From NCBI GenBank assembly GCA_963777595.1, contig CAVZRE010000023.1, positions 1-64,000 of the forward strand: 64,000 bases of DNA, read 5' to 3'. The number at the start of each line of letters is the position of its first letter. Position 1 is the stretch's first letter. Positions 43,530 to 54,473 of this stretch are shown piece by piece. Position numbers and translations under genes: made by a program. This DNA is from CAVVFX01 sp963777595 (lineage in GTDB: Bacteria; Acidobacteriota; Terriglobia; Bryobacterales; Bryobacteraceae). The notes under the pieces are model-generated. The model was not told the origin of the DNA. It worked only from the letters and a program-made list of their open reading frames with translations, and searched no databases.

Positions 43530-46500
43530 TCACCAGACTAATCGCAGTCCTATCTGAATTCGTCGCGGCGTGTTCGCCTGGCTGGTAATCTCTCCGAAGC
43601 TGGCGTTCGTTGGACTGAGAGAGGTCGGCGCCGCGAAGGTCACGCGATTGGTGATGTTGAAGCCTTCAAACCTCAGTTGTAAATACATCCGTTCCCGCAA
43701 CTGAAGCTTTTTCAAGAGGGAAAGATCCGCATTCTTAGTGGGATCGCGCCGAACGTTACCGAACTGCGTATCGAATGTACGGATGGCATCTTCAGGCTGC
43801 AAACTCGATGCCGTGTAGAACTCCGCGGTATTAAATGCCGCGCCGGGCGTCAATGGATTCTGGGGATGAGGGTTGTAATTCAGCGGCCCCCCCAGGTAGA
43901 CAGCGTTGGTAGACCAATTTAGAGGTGGACCGGACTGAAAGATGATCGCTCCATTCATGGCCCACCCTCCCCCGATCCAGTTGAGATACCGGTTCGGGAT
44001 GTCATACCGTTTCCCTTTGCCGAACGGCAGATCGTAGCTGACGGCCAAAGACTCGCGAAGCGGCCGCGAGTCCGATCCGATGCGTTTTTCCGGGGCCGGA
44101 TCGCTGTCATTCAAATAGTTGACCCTCTCGATCAATTTGCTGTAGGTGAAGTTCTCAATCAACAGCAAACCGTGGGTCCAGCGCTTCTGTACGCGGACAT
44201 TGAGGCTGTTGTAATAGGATTCGCCGGCGTTGTTGTATTGCTCGACCACTCCGTTACTGGTGCTCTGCGGCGCGGAGGGCACGGGATATTGAGGATATGG
44301 AATCAGCAGTTGTTGCAGATTGACGGTGGTGCCGTTGTAGCTGGAATTCGGAAGCAGGCCGGCGAAAGGATTCAGGATGGCTGCTCCGTCGACGCCCTTT
44401 GCGGAGGTGCTCAGCACGCTATAATTCGCCGCCTCTGCCGCGGTGCGAAAGGGATCCGTGCTCAAGTACTTGCGAGGAATGTAGTCGAGCTGCGTCGTGA
44501 TGGGCAGATGCACTGCGTGGTTGCCGATATACGCGACTTCGACGACAATTCCTCCCGGCACCTGTTGTTGAATTCCAACATTCCAACGCGCCGAATAGGC
44601 GTTGAGAACGTGCGGGTTGAAGATAGTGATACCTTGCCCCAGGAATGTTCCTGGACCGTTGTTGCTGGTAGGTTGCAGAATCCCGCCCGGAAATGGGTTG
44701 GAGAGAGTTGCCGCCGGGCTCAAGTAGCTGTTGCTTGTGGCAACAAAGGTCGTTGTCTGGCTGAACCCTTCCTGATCCAACGTTTGCGCTCCATTGATTC
44801 CATTAGGCGCGACAAACAGTCCGAAGCCGCCGCGCAATACTGTCTTGTGCCCCAATCGCGAGGGTGTCCAAGCGGCTCCGAAACGCGGGCTAAAAACACT
44901 GGACTCGGTGTTATAAATATTCGGATTGCTCGCGTTGGCGAAGGTCAACCCGCCGAGCGCTGAGAACTGGCTCGCCGGCAAAAGCGCGGCGGGGTTCTGC
45001 GCGTAGGCTGCGGCTGCGGCAGCGGAAACCGGATTCACGGCAGTCGGGTTGAAGCCATTCACTGCGCGATTGTATCTCTCTGTGGTGGGCGTTTCATGCT
45101 CCCAACGCAGTCCGAGATTGAGTGTCCAGTTACTCCTGGCGCGCCAGTCATCCTGGATATAAAACGAATAGTAATCGGATTTCGCCGTGCTATGAGTATT
45201 CAGGTCATAACCGCCGCTCGTCGGAAGTCCCAGAAGAAATGACGCCATGTCTCCGCCGAATGGTTGCGCGGACGCGGTGCTTTTGGGGCCGGTAACCCAA
45301 CTCGAGTTATAGGTAAACGAACCGTCCGAATTGCCGTGCGCCATAGGTGCTCTCGCGATAATCGCGGAGATCCGCGCCGGCCTTAATGGTGTGATTGCCG
45401 GTGATCTTCACGATGGATGCGAAGATCTGGAAAATGTCATATGGCGTATTACTATCGCCGGTCATACCGATACATTGAAACGCCACGCCGTTGGCTCCGC
45501 AGCCGCCGGCAAACTGCATGTACGGCAGCCCTGCGAAAAGTGAATTCTGCGCCAGATAGGACGGAAATCCATAAGTCGCAGGGTCGATGCCATCACCTGG
45601 CGAGGCGTTGGCTTCGCGGAACCTTGTCCAACTTCCCCGGACATCGAGAATGAGCGACGGGGAAAGCGTGTAGATATCATCCAGCGATGTCCCCCAATTG
45701 GTCCGGCTGAGCAGATCGCCGAAAGCGGGATTGCTGAAATAAATGTTTTTGTTCTGTAGACGATAGCTATGGCGGAAATCATAAGACAGCCGGTTCTTGT
45801 CGCTGAGGTTCACGTCGATACGTCCCATCTCGTTGTCGTAGCCGTCGGAGTCCGCGATAGTGATGCCGTAGTTATTTTCGCCGTTGACGGCGCCCGTGAG
45901 GTTGGGCAGCGGATAAAGCTTCATATAGTTGAGCGCGATGGGACTGAGACGGCTCGCCGGAATGATGTTATTGACGAAGGGGGTTCGATTGATCGTCGTG
46001 CCAGAAAGTGAGCCGGAAGCGGGATCGTAGAGCTGGTAAGAAGCGCCGGTACCTGGAACGGCCAGCAACGCCGAGAAGTCACCGGTGCGCTCCGCGGGTG
46101 TGGGCACCGTGGTGTACGTTGATCCACCCTCGACGACAGAATTTGCCGGATCGGAATCATGTAGCTTCTCCATGGCGAAAAACCAGAAGACTTTATTCTT
46201 GCCGTTGTAAATTTTCGGGAGGATCACCGGACCGCCCGCAGTTAGCCCATATTGGTTATAGTTGCTGACCGGCCGTCCGACTCCGTTGGCATTACTGAAG
46301 AACAAGTTCGCATCCAGTTTCGACACCTGGTTGAACTCATAGATCGAACCGTGAAAGCGGTTGCCGCCGCCTTTGGTGATCTGGTTCGCGACGCCTCCGC
46401 CGGTGTGCCCGTACGCCGCATCGGACTCGAAAGCATGGACGCTCACTTCCTGGACGGCGTCTTGCGGCGGACTGTAAGCGAGGCGCTTGTCCCAGGTAGC

Positions 46501-47095
46501 ATCCGGCACGCCGTTGATCAACAACTCGTTCGATTGCGTCGGAGCGCCGGAAACGCTGAAGCCTGCAACGGTGCCGTTATCAAACGGCCGTACCGGACCT
46601 GGCTCATTGGTGCCGATCACCCCCATGGAGAGGCGCGATAGCATCAGCGCGGTGCGGCCATTCATCGGCACCTCTTCCACTTCTTCCGAGGAGATCACCT
46701 GGCCAACGCTGGCGTTGGCGGACTCGAATCATGGGTACTTCGGCGCTGACCATCACGCTCTGGTTGGTAGCGCCCAACTCGAGCTTGATGTCTACCACCG
46801 GATGCTCGCCCAGACTCAGTGTCAGGCCTTCGCGCTTGTAGGTTTTGAACCCGGCCATCTCAGCGGTGATCTCGTATTCGCCGGGAGTCAGGAACGGGAT
46901 CGTATACTCGCCGGTTTCCGAGGATAAAGTCTCAGCCTTGTTACCTGTGGATTTCTCGATGGCGACGATCTTGGCTTTGGCGATGGCAGCTCCCTGCGCG
47001 TCTGTCACCAAGCCGCTAAACGTACCGCGGAACTCCTGCCCGAATAGCGCTGCCGATGCACACAAGGCAATCGCAGCCATTACGTGAATTCTCAT
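43530..47095 (-). pseudogene. Oar-like TonB-dependent receptor with two frameshifts
   Basis: Three overlapping frames give one receptor of about 1187 aa. The N-terminal part (start ATG 47095, with AAGGGG 8 bases before it) has a signal peptide (AAIALCASAALFGQE) and a CarboxypepD_reg domain (TFSGLVTDAQGAAIAKAKIV). The plug region contains VGQVISSEEVEEVPMNGRTA, and the barrel ends in RRIQIGLRLVW. Frameshifts are at 46726, where one extra base (minus strand ATTCGAG for ATTGAG) changes VPMI-ESAN, and near 45342, where an extra G in TATGGCGC changes STY-AHGNS. Both are single-base insertions in otherwise sound sequence, so errors are suspected. It is divergent from the hydrolase gene at 47182. Confidence 0.82.
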
Positions 47096-47181
47096 TGCCA
47101 ATCCCCTTATTCGTGATTACCCTTACGACTGTCCACGTATTCTATCGCACTGAAATAACGGATGCGCGACAATACATTGCA

Positions 47182-48144
47182 GTGCGACTCTTTGTATTTC
47201 TCTTCTTTGTACTTCTCTTCTGCTCATTGGCCATGGCCGCACCCTGCATTACCGCGGATACGGCTTGTACCGAAAAAGTGCCATTAGGAGAGGGCCGTTA
47301 TTTCTTCGTGTACCGCAGTCTTCCGCTGACAGAGGCTGCCCCTAATGTCGAGCGGGTATACATCCTTGTGCACGGATTGCACCGCGACGGGCAGGTCTAC
47401 TACAAAACCGCGATCGACGGCACGCAGGACTCCCATGAAATGGAGCGGACACTGGTGATTGCTCCGCAGTTCCACGCGGTGGACGGCACCTGCAAGGATA
47501 AGCCCGCACCCGGCGAAGCGACCTTTTACTGCCGCGGCTGGTCGGATGGGATATCGACGAACGATGCTCCGCTCAGTTCCTTCACTGCGATGGACACCCT
47601 TCTGCGTATGGTCGCTAAACGCGAGTTGTTTCCCGCGGTGAAGGAGATCGTGGTCGCAGGTCACTCGGCCGGCGGGCAATTCGTGCAACGCTATGCCGCG
47701 ACCAATCGCGTTGATGGAGCCCTGGGCCTGCCGATCCGCTACCTGGTGGCGAACCCGTCCAGCTATCTGTATCTGGAATCCTGGAGGCCAGTTGAGAATC
47801 CGGGTGCGAGTTGCCCGAAGTTCAACCGTTATAAATATGGACTCGAGGGAATGACCGGATATCCTCTGGAGGCGGGCTCCGCTGCGATCAAAATGAATTA
47901 TCCAAAGCGCGACGTTACCTACTTACTCGGCGAACTCGATGTTACCGACGAGCACAACATGGACAAGACTTGTCCGGCGATGGTCCAGGGTCCAAATCGC
48001 CGTCAGCGCGGGATGACTTATTTCGAACGGCTCAATCAGACATTCAAGACGGGCCACAAGCTGGTGAGTGTGCCCGGCTGTGCGCATTCGGGACAGTGCA
48101 TGTATCGATCGGAAAACGGCAGGCACGCGGTCTTTCAAAAATAG
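47182..48144 (+). CDS. Secreted alpha/beta hydrolase
   Basis: This 320-aa protein starts at GTG 47182, chosen because it gives a regular signal peptide (RLFVFLFFVLLFCSLAMAA); the longer frame from 47056 would be odd. The alpha/beta hydrolase fold has VYILVHGLHRDGQ near residue 58 and the nucleophile elbow VVAGHSAGGQFVQRYAA near 158. VTYLLGELDVTDEH near 245 and CAHSGQCMY near 300 may carry the Asp and His. Cysteine-rich (ACT and CKD, CRG, CPK, CPA, CAH), consistent with disulfides outside the cytoplasm. It lies between two Oar-like receptor genes, so it may prepare or use the same imported material. Confidence 0.78.
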   Translation: MRLFVFLFFVLLFCSLAMAAPCITADTACTEKVPLGEGRYFFVYRSLPLTEAAPNVERVYILVHGLHRDGQVYYKTAIDGTQDSHEMERTLVIAPQFHAVDGTCKDKPAPGEATFYCRGWSDGISTNDAPLSSFTAMDTLLRMVAKRELFPAVKEIVVAGHSAGGQFVQRYAATNRVDGALGLPIRYLVANPSSYLYLESWRPVENPGASCPKFNRYKYGLEGMTGYPLEAGSAAIKMNYPKRDVTYLLGELDVTDEHNMDKTCPAMVQGPNRRQRGMTYFERLNQTFKTGHKLVSVPGCAHSGQCMYRSENGRHAVFQK

Positions 48145-48183
48145 TGCCGCTGCATGGTATCTTTGAGTACACAAAGGTCACGC

Positions 48184-51100
48184 ATGAAAGCTCTTGCACT
48201 CCTCCTAATTTCGGCTTTACTTCCGACAGTGGCCTCCGCGCAGACCTCGACCGCGTCGATCTCAGGGATCGTTTCGGATAGTTCCGGCGCGGTCATTCCA
48301 GAAGCGAAAGTCACCGCGATGAATCAGGCGACCGGTGTGTCGCTATCTCAAAACACGACGGGCAACGGCGTTTATTCTTTCCCGGGGCTTCCGATTGGAA
48401 CATACGTCATCACGGTGGAGAAGCAGGGTTTCAAAATCACGCGGCAATCGGGCAACATCCTCGACGTCGAATCGCCCCTGACGGTCAACGTGACGCTGCA
48501 GCTTGGCGATACGGCCGATACGGTCACCGTGACGGCGTCGTCTGAGACGCTGCAATCGAGCAATGCCGAAGTGGGCAACGTGATTTCGCAACAGGAGATT
48601 GTCAATCTTCCGCTCAACGGGCGCAATCCCTTGGGACTCCTGGCGCTCGAGCCCGGCGTAGTGCAGACATCCTCCAATGCTACAGGGACTGGTGTGCATG
48701 TGAATGGCTCCCGGGACATGTCTCACAACACCACCATTGACGGCATCGATGCCAATGAATCTTCGGTACTAAACCCGATGAACAACATCTACCGCCTGAA
48801 TCCGGATGACGTACAGGAATATAAGGTCGTCACGAGTAATCCGACCGCGGAGCTGGGGCGGAACAGCGGCGCCAACACGTCGATCGCGACGCGTTCCGGC
48901 ACGAACCAGTTCCACGGTACCACCTTCGAGTTCCTTCGCAACACCGATCTTGATTCCAACGAATTTTTCGCGAATGCGCTTGGCACTCCGAAACCGGATT
49001 TGCGGATGAACCAGTTCGGGCTGGGCGTGGGCGGTCCTATCCGAAAGAACAAGACCTTCTTTTTCGCCAGCTGGCAGGACACCATGACCAACTACTCGGA
49101 GCCCATCAGCCAGGCGTACGGTTCTACGCCGGTGGTCTATACACCCTCGGCGTTGGCGGGAAATTATCGCTATTGGGTCGCGAATCCTAAGCAGCCTTTT
49201 GTTTTCGATGGGCAGACCATCACGCGCAACAACGTGGTGCTGGTCGATCCTCACACTGGCGCTCTGCGTCCCGGTATCCGGAACTGCGCCGACAATACCG
49301 ACCAGAACTGCGTGGCCAGCTTTAACATGTATGCCAACGACCCCAGCCACGTCGGCGAGGATCCCGACGGTGGCAAAGCTGTTAAGCACTATGCCGACGC
49401 CGAATCTTTATACCGTCGGCGATGGCTTGAATACGGCCGGTTACCAATGGAACAGTCCGACGCGGGATCGCGGGCAAGGCATGCTATACCGCATCGATCA
49501 TTCCATCAATGACAATGAGAATCTATTCGCGCGCTATCTTCACGGGTCCGACAATACACTCGGGGGCGATCCGGTAAATAGCCGGCCGCAGCTCTATCCG
49601 AATACACCGCCGCTGGGCGAAGTGTATCGCGGCAGCGACAACGGAGCGATCGGATTGCATAGTGTGCTTTCGGCGCACATTTTTAATGAACTGACGGCGG
49701 GAGTCTCGCGTTTCAGCGCGATCTTCACGCAAGGCCAAGCGAATCCGAGCTGGCCCAATGTTCCAGCGTATTGCCGCGGCTTAGGCTCGGCGTTCAACAA
49801 TATCGACGCACCTTGCCGCAACGTCCCGGAAACAGCGCGCGAGATTACCACGCCGCAGGTGCTCGACAACCTGACCATTGTCCGCGGCAGCCATATCATC
49901 AAGACCGGTCTGAATTTTCGCTTCTACCAGCACAACGATCAACGCGGTGAACCGAGTTCGGTCGCGGTGACGCCGCTGATTTCCTTCTCTTACACGCTGC
50001 GTCCGCCGAGCGGATTCAACCTTCCGGCCACCGCGACATCGACGGTCGCGGGCATCAATGCAACGGACAGCAATCGCTTGCAGGGCACGATCAACGACTT
50101 GATGGGCATTCCCGCGAGCCTGAGCCAGGCGTTTCTGGCGAATCTGCAGAACAATACCTACCTGCCGTTTTCGAATGGAAACTCGGTGAATCTGTTCACG
50201 CTCAGCAACCGGCTCAAACAGTATGATTCGTACGTACAGGACGAATGGAAGCTCAGCACGACCTTCACGCTCACGGCAGGGGTGCGTTGGGAGGCTAATC
50301 CTGCGCCGGGCGAAGCCAATGGGCCAGCTTATGTTCCGAATCAGCCGATTATCGGAGGAACAGGATTGGTGTCGTTCGTCCCTGCCAGCCGGTGGTTCAA
50401 GCGAAATAACCTCGATGCGTTTGCTCCTCGCCTCAGCCTGGCGTGGAGTCCGCTGGCGAAGACCGTCATCCGCACGGGCTATTCGCTGGCGTTCGACACG
50501 CTTTCCTCTTTCCAGGTGACATCGGTCGCAGGGTCAGTCCCGGGACTCACGGCTACATGCGTGGCTCGGCCGACGGTTACGCCCGTCGCCGGCTGTCCTT
50601 CCGTGCCGAATCTGCGCATCAACCAGGGATTTCCCGAGCAGTTGCCCGCGCCCTCTTTACAACCGTCGACCTTTACCACCCCGCCGTACCAGTTGTATGC
50701 ATCTGCGCCGAACCTGGTGACCTTCGACCCCAACCTTAAGGTGCCCACCGTCCACGAATGGAATTTCACGATCCAACGGGAACTCGGTCAAGGCTTCGTT
50801 CTCGAAGCCGGGTACATCGGCAAGCGGGGCACGCGGCTATACCGCGGTTACGATATCAATCAGATCAGCGCCCTGCCGATTGTGCCGTCGTTCCTGCTCA
50901 TGCAGCAGAACGTCACCGCCGGCTGCCACGCCGATGGCACCAGTTGCCCTTCCGGCGTGAAAGGCCAGAGCATTCCACTCGTGACGTCGGGCCTTCTTAC
51001 CAGCACGTTTGTCAATTCGACAACTTCGGCCAATGATCTGAATTTGAACAACGCGGGTGGGTTTGCCGAGCGGATGGAGTCAACCACGCTCGCGGGCAAA

Positions 51101-51976
51101 CTGCGTCCAAATCAGCAGTTCGACGCCATTACTTATATCGATTCAGGCGGCGACTCGTACTATCACAGCCTGCAGGCGGTGCTGCAGAAGCGCTTCGACC
51201 GGGGTCTCTTACTACGCGTGGCATACACCTTCGGCAAATCGATCGATGACCAATCCGTGGATCCCATCGCCGCGAGCGCTACCGGCGGCCTAAGCCAGAC
51301 CACCTCGCGCGCACCCGCCGATGGCACGAACTGGAACAACGAACGCGGCCTTTCAGATTTCGATCGCACGCATGTGCTGACAACCAGCTGGTCCTACGAC
51401 CTGCCCTTTGGCCGCAACCGGAAGTTCGGCTCCAATATGCCGCGCTTTCTTGACACCATCGCGGGCGGTTGGAGCGTCAAGGGAATTCTCACCGGCATGT
51501 CCGGCGAACCCTTCAGCGTGCGCAGCGGCGAATACACCAACAACTATTCGCACACGTCGCGCGCGAACATCGTCGGACCAAAGCCCCAAGTGAATCTGCA
51601 AAATGCGCCCGGAGTCATTGGTCCCGTTTATTTCTATAAGGAAACCAGCAGCTTCGTGATTCCGCCGCCAGGATCGGACGGCGCCGGGCGCAACATTTTC
51701 CGCGCTGCGCCTTACTGGAATGCCGATCTCAGCGCGGCCAAGGAATTCCGCCTGAACGACCGGCTACGCCTGGAGCTACGCGGGGAAGCGTTCAACGCGC
51801 TCAACCATGCCAATTTCGATAATCCGCGCGACGCCAGCGACGGCTCGACGAGTCCGACCTCGACTCTCTTCGGACATACCTGCTGCGACACCGTCTCTAC
51901 TCCCGCTACGCAGGCGATCGTGGCTACGGGAGAATCGGCGCGCGTCATTCAGTTCGGCTTGAAGCTGCAGTATTGA
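48184..51976 (+). pseudogene. Oar-like TonB-dependent receptor with one frameshift
   Basis: Two overlapping frames encode one receptor of about 1264 aa. A signal peptide (LALLLISALLPTVASAQ) and CarboxypepD_reg domain (ASISGIVSDSSGAVIPEAKV) lead into a plug (VISQQEIVNLPLNGRNPLGL) and a barrel that ends in SARVIQFGLKLQY. ATG 48184 is the start, 8 bases after AAGG. The frame changes near 49388-49393: the first frame reads AVKHYADAE while the second continues MPTPNLYTVGDGLNTAG; a loss of two bases in TATATG explains it. It starts 39 bases after the hydrolase gene on the same strand, so the two are likely cotranscribed. Confidence 0.83.
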
Positions 51977-52014
51977 TCGCGCCCCCACGGATATGACGCC
52001 CGATAGAATAGCTT

Positions 52015-52497
52015 ATGCGCATCTACTTATTGCGGCATGGCATTGCGGAAGACGCCGGCCCCGCAACGGCGGATTTCGACCGCGAACTCACCGAAGAAGG
52101 ACGCCGCAAACTGGCCGGTGTCCTTCGCCTCGCAAAACGCGCGCGCGTTCAGCCTGATTTGGTAGTAAGCAGTCCGCTCGTCCGGGCAGTGCAGACCGCG
52201 GAGATGGCGCGCGAAACGTTGCACGTCGAATCGGCCGTTGAACAGACGCGGGTTCTGGTTCCCGAAGGGAGTCCCCAAGGTGTATGGGAGGAACTGCGCG
52301 GCATGCGAAATCTCGATGCGGTGCTGCTCGCTGGTCACGAGCCGCTGTTAAGCACACTTGCGGCGAGGCTGCTCGGTTCACCGGTGTTACAGGTCCATAT
52401 GGGCAAGGGGGCGATGCTTTGCATCGACATCGAACAGTTTCGCGGCGAACCCCACGGAGTGCTGCGATGGATGGTGAATCCCAAGCTTGCAGAATAG
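52015..52497 (+). CDS. sixA: Phosphohistidine phosphatase SixA
   Basis: This 160-aa protein is a single-domain histidine phosphatase. The motif YLLRHGIAEDAG carries the RHG catalytic histidine, and DLVVSSPLVRAVQTAEMARE near 48 and LLAGHEPLLSTLAARLLG near 105 carry the second histidine and arginines. This matches SixA, which removes phosphate from phosphohistidine in phosphorelays such as ArcB or in the nitrogen phosphotransferase system. Start ATG 52015. It stands just upstream of a GT39-like gene but that link has no known meaning. Confidence 0.92.
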   Translation: MRIYLLRHGIAEDAGPATADFDRELTEEGRRKLAGVLRLAKRARVQPDLVVSSPLVRAVQTAEMARETLHVESAVEQTRVLVPEGSPQGVWEELRGMRNLDAVLLAGHEPLLSTLAARLLGSPVLQVHMGKGAMLCIDIEQFRGEPHGVLRWMVNPKLAE

Positions 52498-52548
52498 CCC
52501 GGGAAGCGGTGGATCCGCGCGGCACTAAACTGGTAGGTTACCCTTTCG

Positions 52549-54159
52549 ATGAAATCCCGATCCATTCTCATCCTGGCATTCGCCAATCTGTATTTCGTCC
52601 TGGCAGGATTACTGCTGATTCCTTATGCAGGATTCCAGCACGACGAAGTCGTCTTCGCCGAGCCGATTTTCCAGCGCGGGCTGGCCTTCTATTCACGTCA
52701 TCTGGGGCACCGCTGGATCCCATTGATGATCAACAGTTATGCGGGCGCGCTCAAGACATGGATCTGGTGGCCGATCTTCAAGGTCTGGTATCCCTCGACC
52801 TATTCGCTGCGTGTGCCGGCTATGCTGATTGCCGCAATCGCCATGGTGATGTTCTGGCCGATTATGGTAAGGGCGGGCGGCAGGCGCGCAGCGGCCATCG
52901 CCACTATTTTGCTTGCTACCGACTCGATGTACCTGATGACCAGCGTCTTCGACTGGGGTCCGTGCGCGCTGCAGCATTTTTTCCTCGTAGCCGTGATGTT
53001 GACCTTCATCCGCTATCACGAAACCGGAAAGCCAGCTTTCCTGGCGCTGGCGTCATTTCTTGCGGGGCTGGCGTTATGGGAGAAGGCGCTATTTTTCTGG
53101 CTGGCCGGCGGCTTGGGTGCGGCCTGTCTGGCGATTTATCCGCGCTATATCTGGCAGCGCGTCTCCGCGCGCAACCTGGCGATTGCGGCGGGTAGTTTTG
53201 CGATCGGCGCCATGCCGTTCATCATGTACAACGTGCACAAACCCAATTCGACCCTGGGCGAGAATGCCACCTTTTCCTTCGATAACTTCGACGACAAATT
53301 GGTAGCTGCCCACCGTACGTTCGATGCTCACGCCATGTTCATGTACATCGTCTACGACGATTGGGTACAGCCTCCGCGCGAGGCCCGCACGGACATTGAG
53401 GAGACCTCCCTACAACTGCGCGAGAACACTGGAATCACGCAGAGGAACTGGATGCTCTGGGCATATGGACTCGCGATCCTGCTGATCCCTTTTGCGTGGC
53501 GCACTCGCGCCTGGCGGCCCATGATGTTCGCTCTGATTTTCTGCGTGGTGGGCTGGGGGCTCATGCTGATCACCAAAGGCGGTAATGGACTGATCGCGGG
53601 CGCGTCGGTGCACCACGTAATCCTGTTGTGGCCGGTGACGCTGATGTTTCTCGCGCTGCCACTGTCCGAAGCGTCCCGACGCTTGCCGAACAAGTTTGGA
53701 ATTCCGGCACTATGCGTAGTGGTCGGATTGTTTGCCGCGAAGAACGTGTTGGTTACTAACGAATATCTAGCGCAGTTCATTCGTGACGGTCCTTACGTCA
53801 ATTGGACTAATGCGCTGTTTCCGCTTTCAGCCGATCTAGAGAAGTCGCACTATGGCGAGATCGACGGAATCGACTGGGGCACCATAGTGCCTCTTCGCGT
53901 CCTCGAGCGGGCGACGGTGCCGATGGGTTTTGTGAACGTGGACGAGAAGGCCCCCCAGGACGCGCTGTCGAAGATGAATAAAGAGGGCTATGTGTTTCTC
54001 GGGCACATCAAGGGCCTGGAAGTATACGCGGGCGTGGACGACAAGCTGGACGCCATCGCCGCCAAGAATGGTTTGACGAAACAGGTGATCAAGACCTTTG
54101 CCGACGACAATGGGCGCCCCATGTTCGAGTTGTATCAGTATCACCCGGCGAAGAAGTAA
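52549..54159 (+). CDS. GT39-like membrane glycosyltransferase
   Basis: This 536-aa protein has about 10 membrane helices in the first 400 residues, and the first loop has AGFQHDEVVFAEPIFQRG, the acidic D-E pair used by ArnT/PMT-type (GT39) transferases. After the last helix a soluble tail of about 130 residues (SADLEKSHYGEIDGIDWGTI and later VFLGHIKGLEVYAGVDDK) faces the other side. GT39 members take sugars from lipid carriers and attach them to lipid A, proteins or glycans; the acceptor here is unknown. No ribosome-binding site is clear before ATG 52549. Confidence 0.82.
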   Translation: MKSRSILILAFANLYFVLAGLLLIPYAGFQHDEVVFAEPIFQRGLAFYSRHLGHRWIPLMINSYAGALKTWIWWPIFKVWYPSTYSLRVPAMLIAAIAMVMFWPIMVRAGGRRAAAIATILLATDSMYLMTSVFDWGPCALQHFFLVAVMLTFIRYHETGKPAFLALASFLAGLALWEKALFFWLAGGLGAACLAIYPRYIWQRVSARNLAIAAGSFAIGAMPFIMYNVHKPNSTLGENATFSFDNFDDKLVAAHRTFDAHAMFMYIVYDDWVQPPREARTDIEETSLQLRENTGITQRNWMLWAYGLAILLIPFAWRTRAWRPMMFALIFCVVGWGLMLITKGGNGLIAGASVHHVILLWPVTLMFLALPLSEASRRLPNKFGIPALCVVVGLFAAKNVLVTNEYLAQFIRDGPYVNWTNALFPLSADLEKSHYGEIDGIDWGTIVPLRVLERATVPMGFVNVDEKAPQDALSKMNKEGYVFLGHIKGLEVYAGVDDKLDAIAAKNGLTKQVIKTFADDNGRPMFELYQYHPAKK

Positions 54160-54173
54160 ATGCCGGCCCGGCG

Positions 54174-54455
54174 TTAATGCTTCTGCGGCACGTAGTCCGG
54201 CGGTGGCGTAGCGCCTGAGCCAAAGAAGTAATTCTCCATTTGCTGGATCACGAACTCCTGGGCTTCCTTGGTTCCCAAGTTGAGCCGGTATTCATTCATG
54301 AGCATCTTCATGTGCTCGACCCATCCCTTCCACGCTTCTTTCGACACGTTTTCGTAGATGCGTTTACCCAGCGGATGGCCCTCGAATGGAATCTCGTCCA
54401 GCCCTGGCAGATCCCGCTGGAGTTTTACACAATGAACGATGCGTTCGGAACTCAT
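54174..54455 (-). CDS. yggX: Fe(2+)-trafficking protein YggX
   Basis: This 93-aa protein matches YggX, which protects iron-sulfur proteins from oxidative damage and helps move Fe(II). RIVHCVKLQRDLPGLDEIPF near the start has the single conserved cysteine, and KEAWKGWVEHMKMLMNEYRL and EAQEFVIQQMENYFFG follow as in the family. Start at ATG 54455; the frame opens with GTG at 54461. It converges with the GT39-like gene, 14 bases apart. Confidence 0.93.
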   Translation of the reverse strand: MSSERIVHCVKLQRDLPGLDEIPFEGHPLGKRIYENVSKEAWKGWVEHMKMLMNEYRLNLGTKEAQEFVIQQMENYFFGSGATPPPDYVPQKH

Positions 54456-54473
54456 ATACACGATGATACGAAA

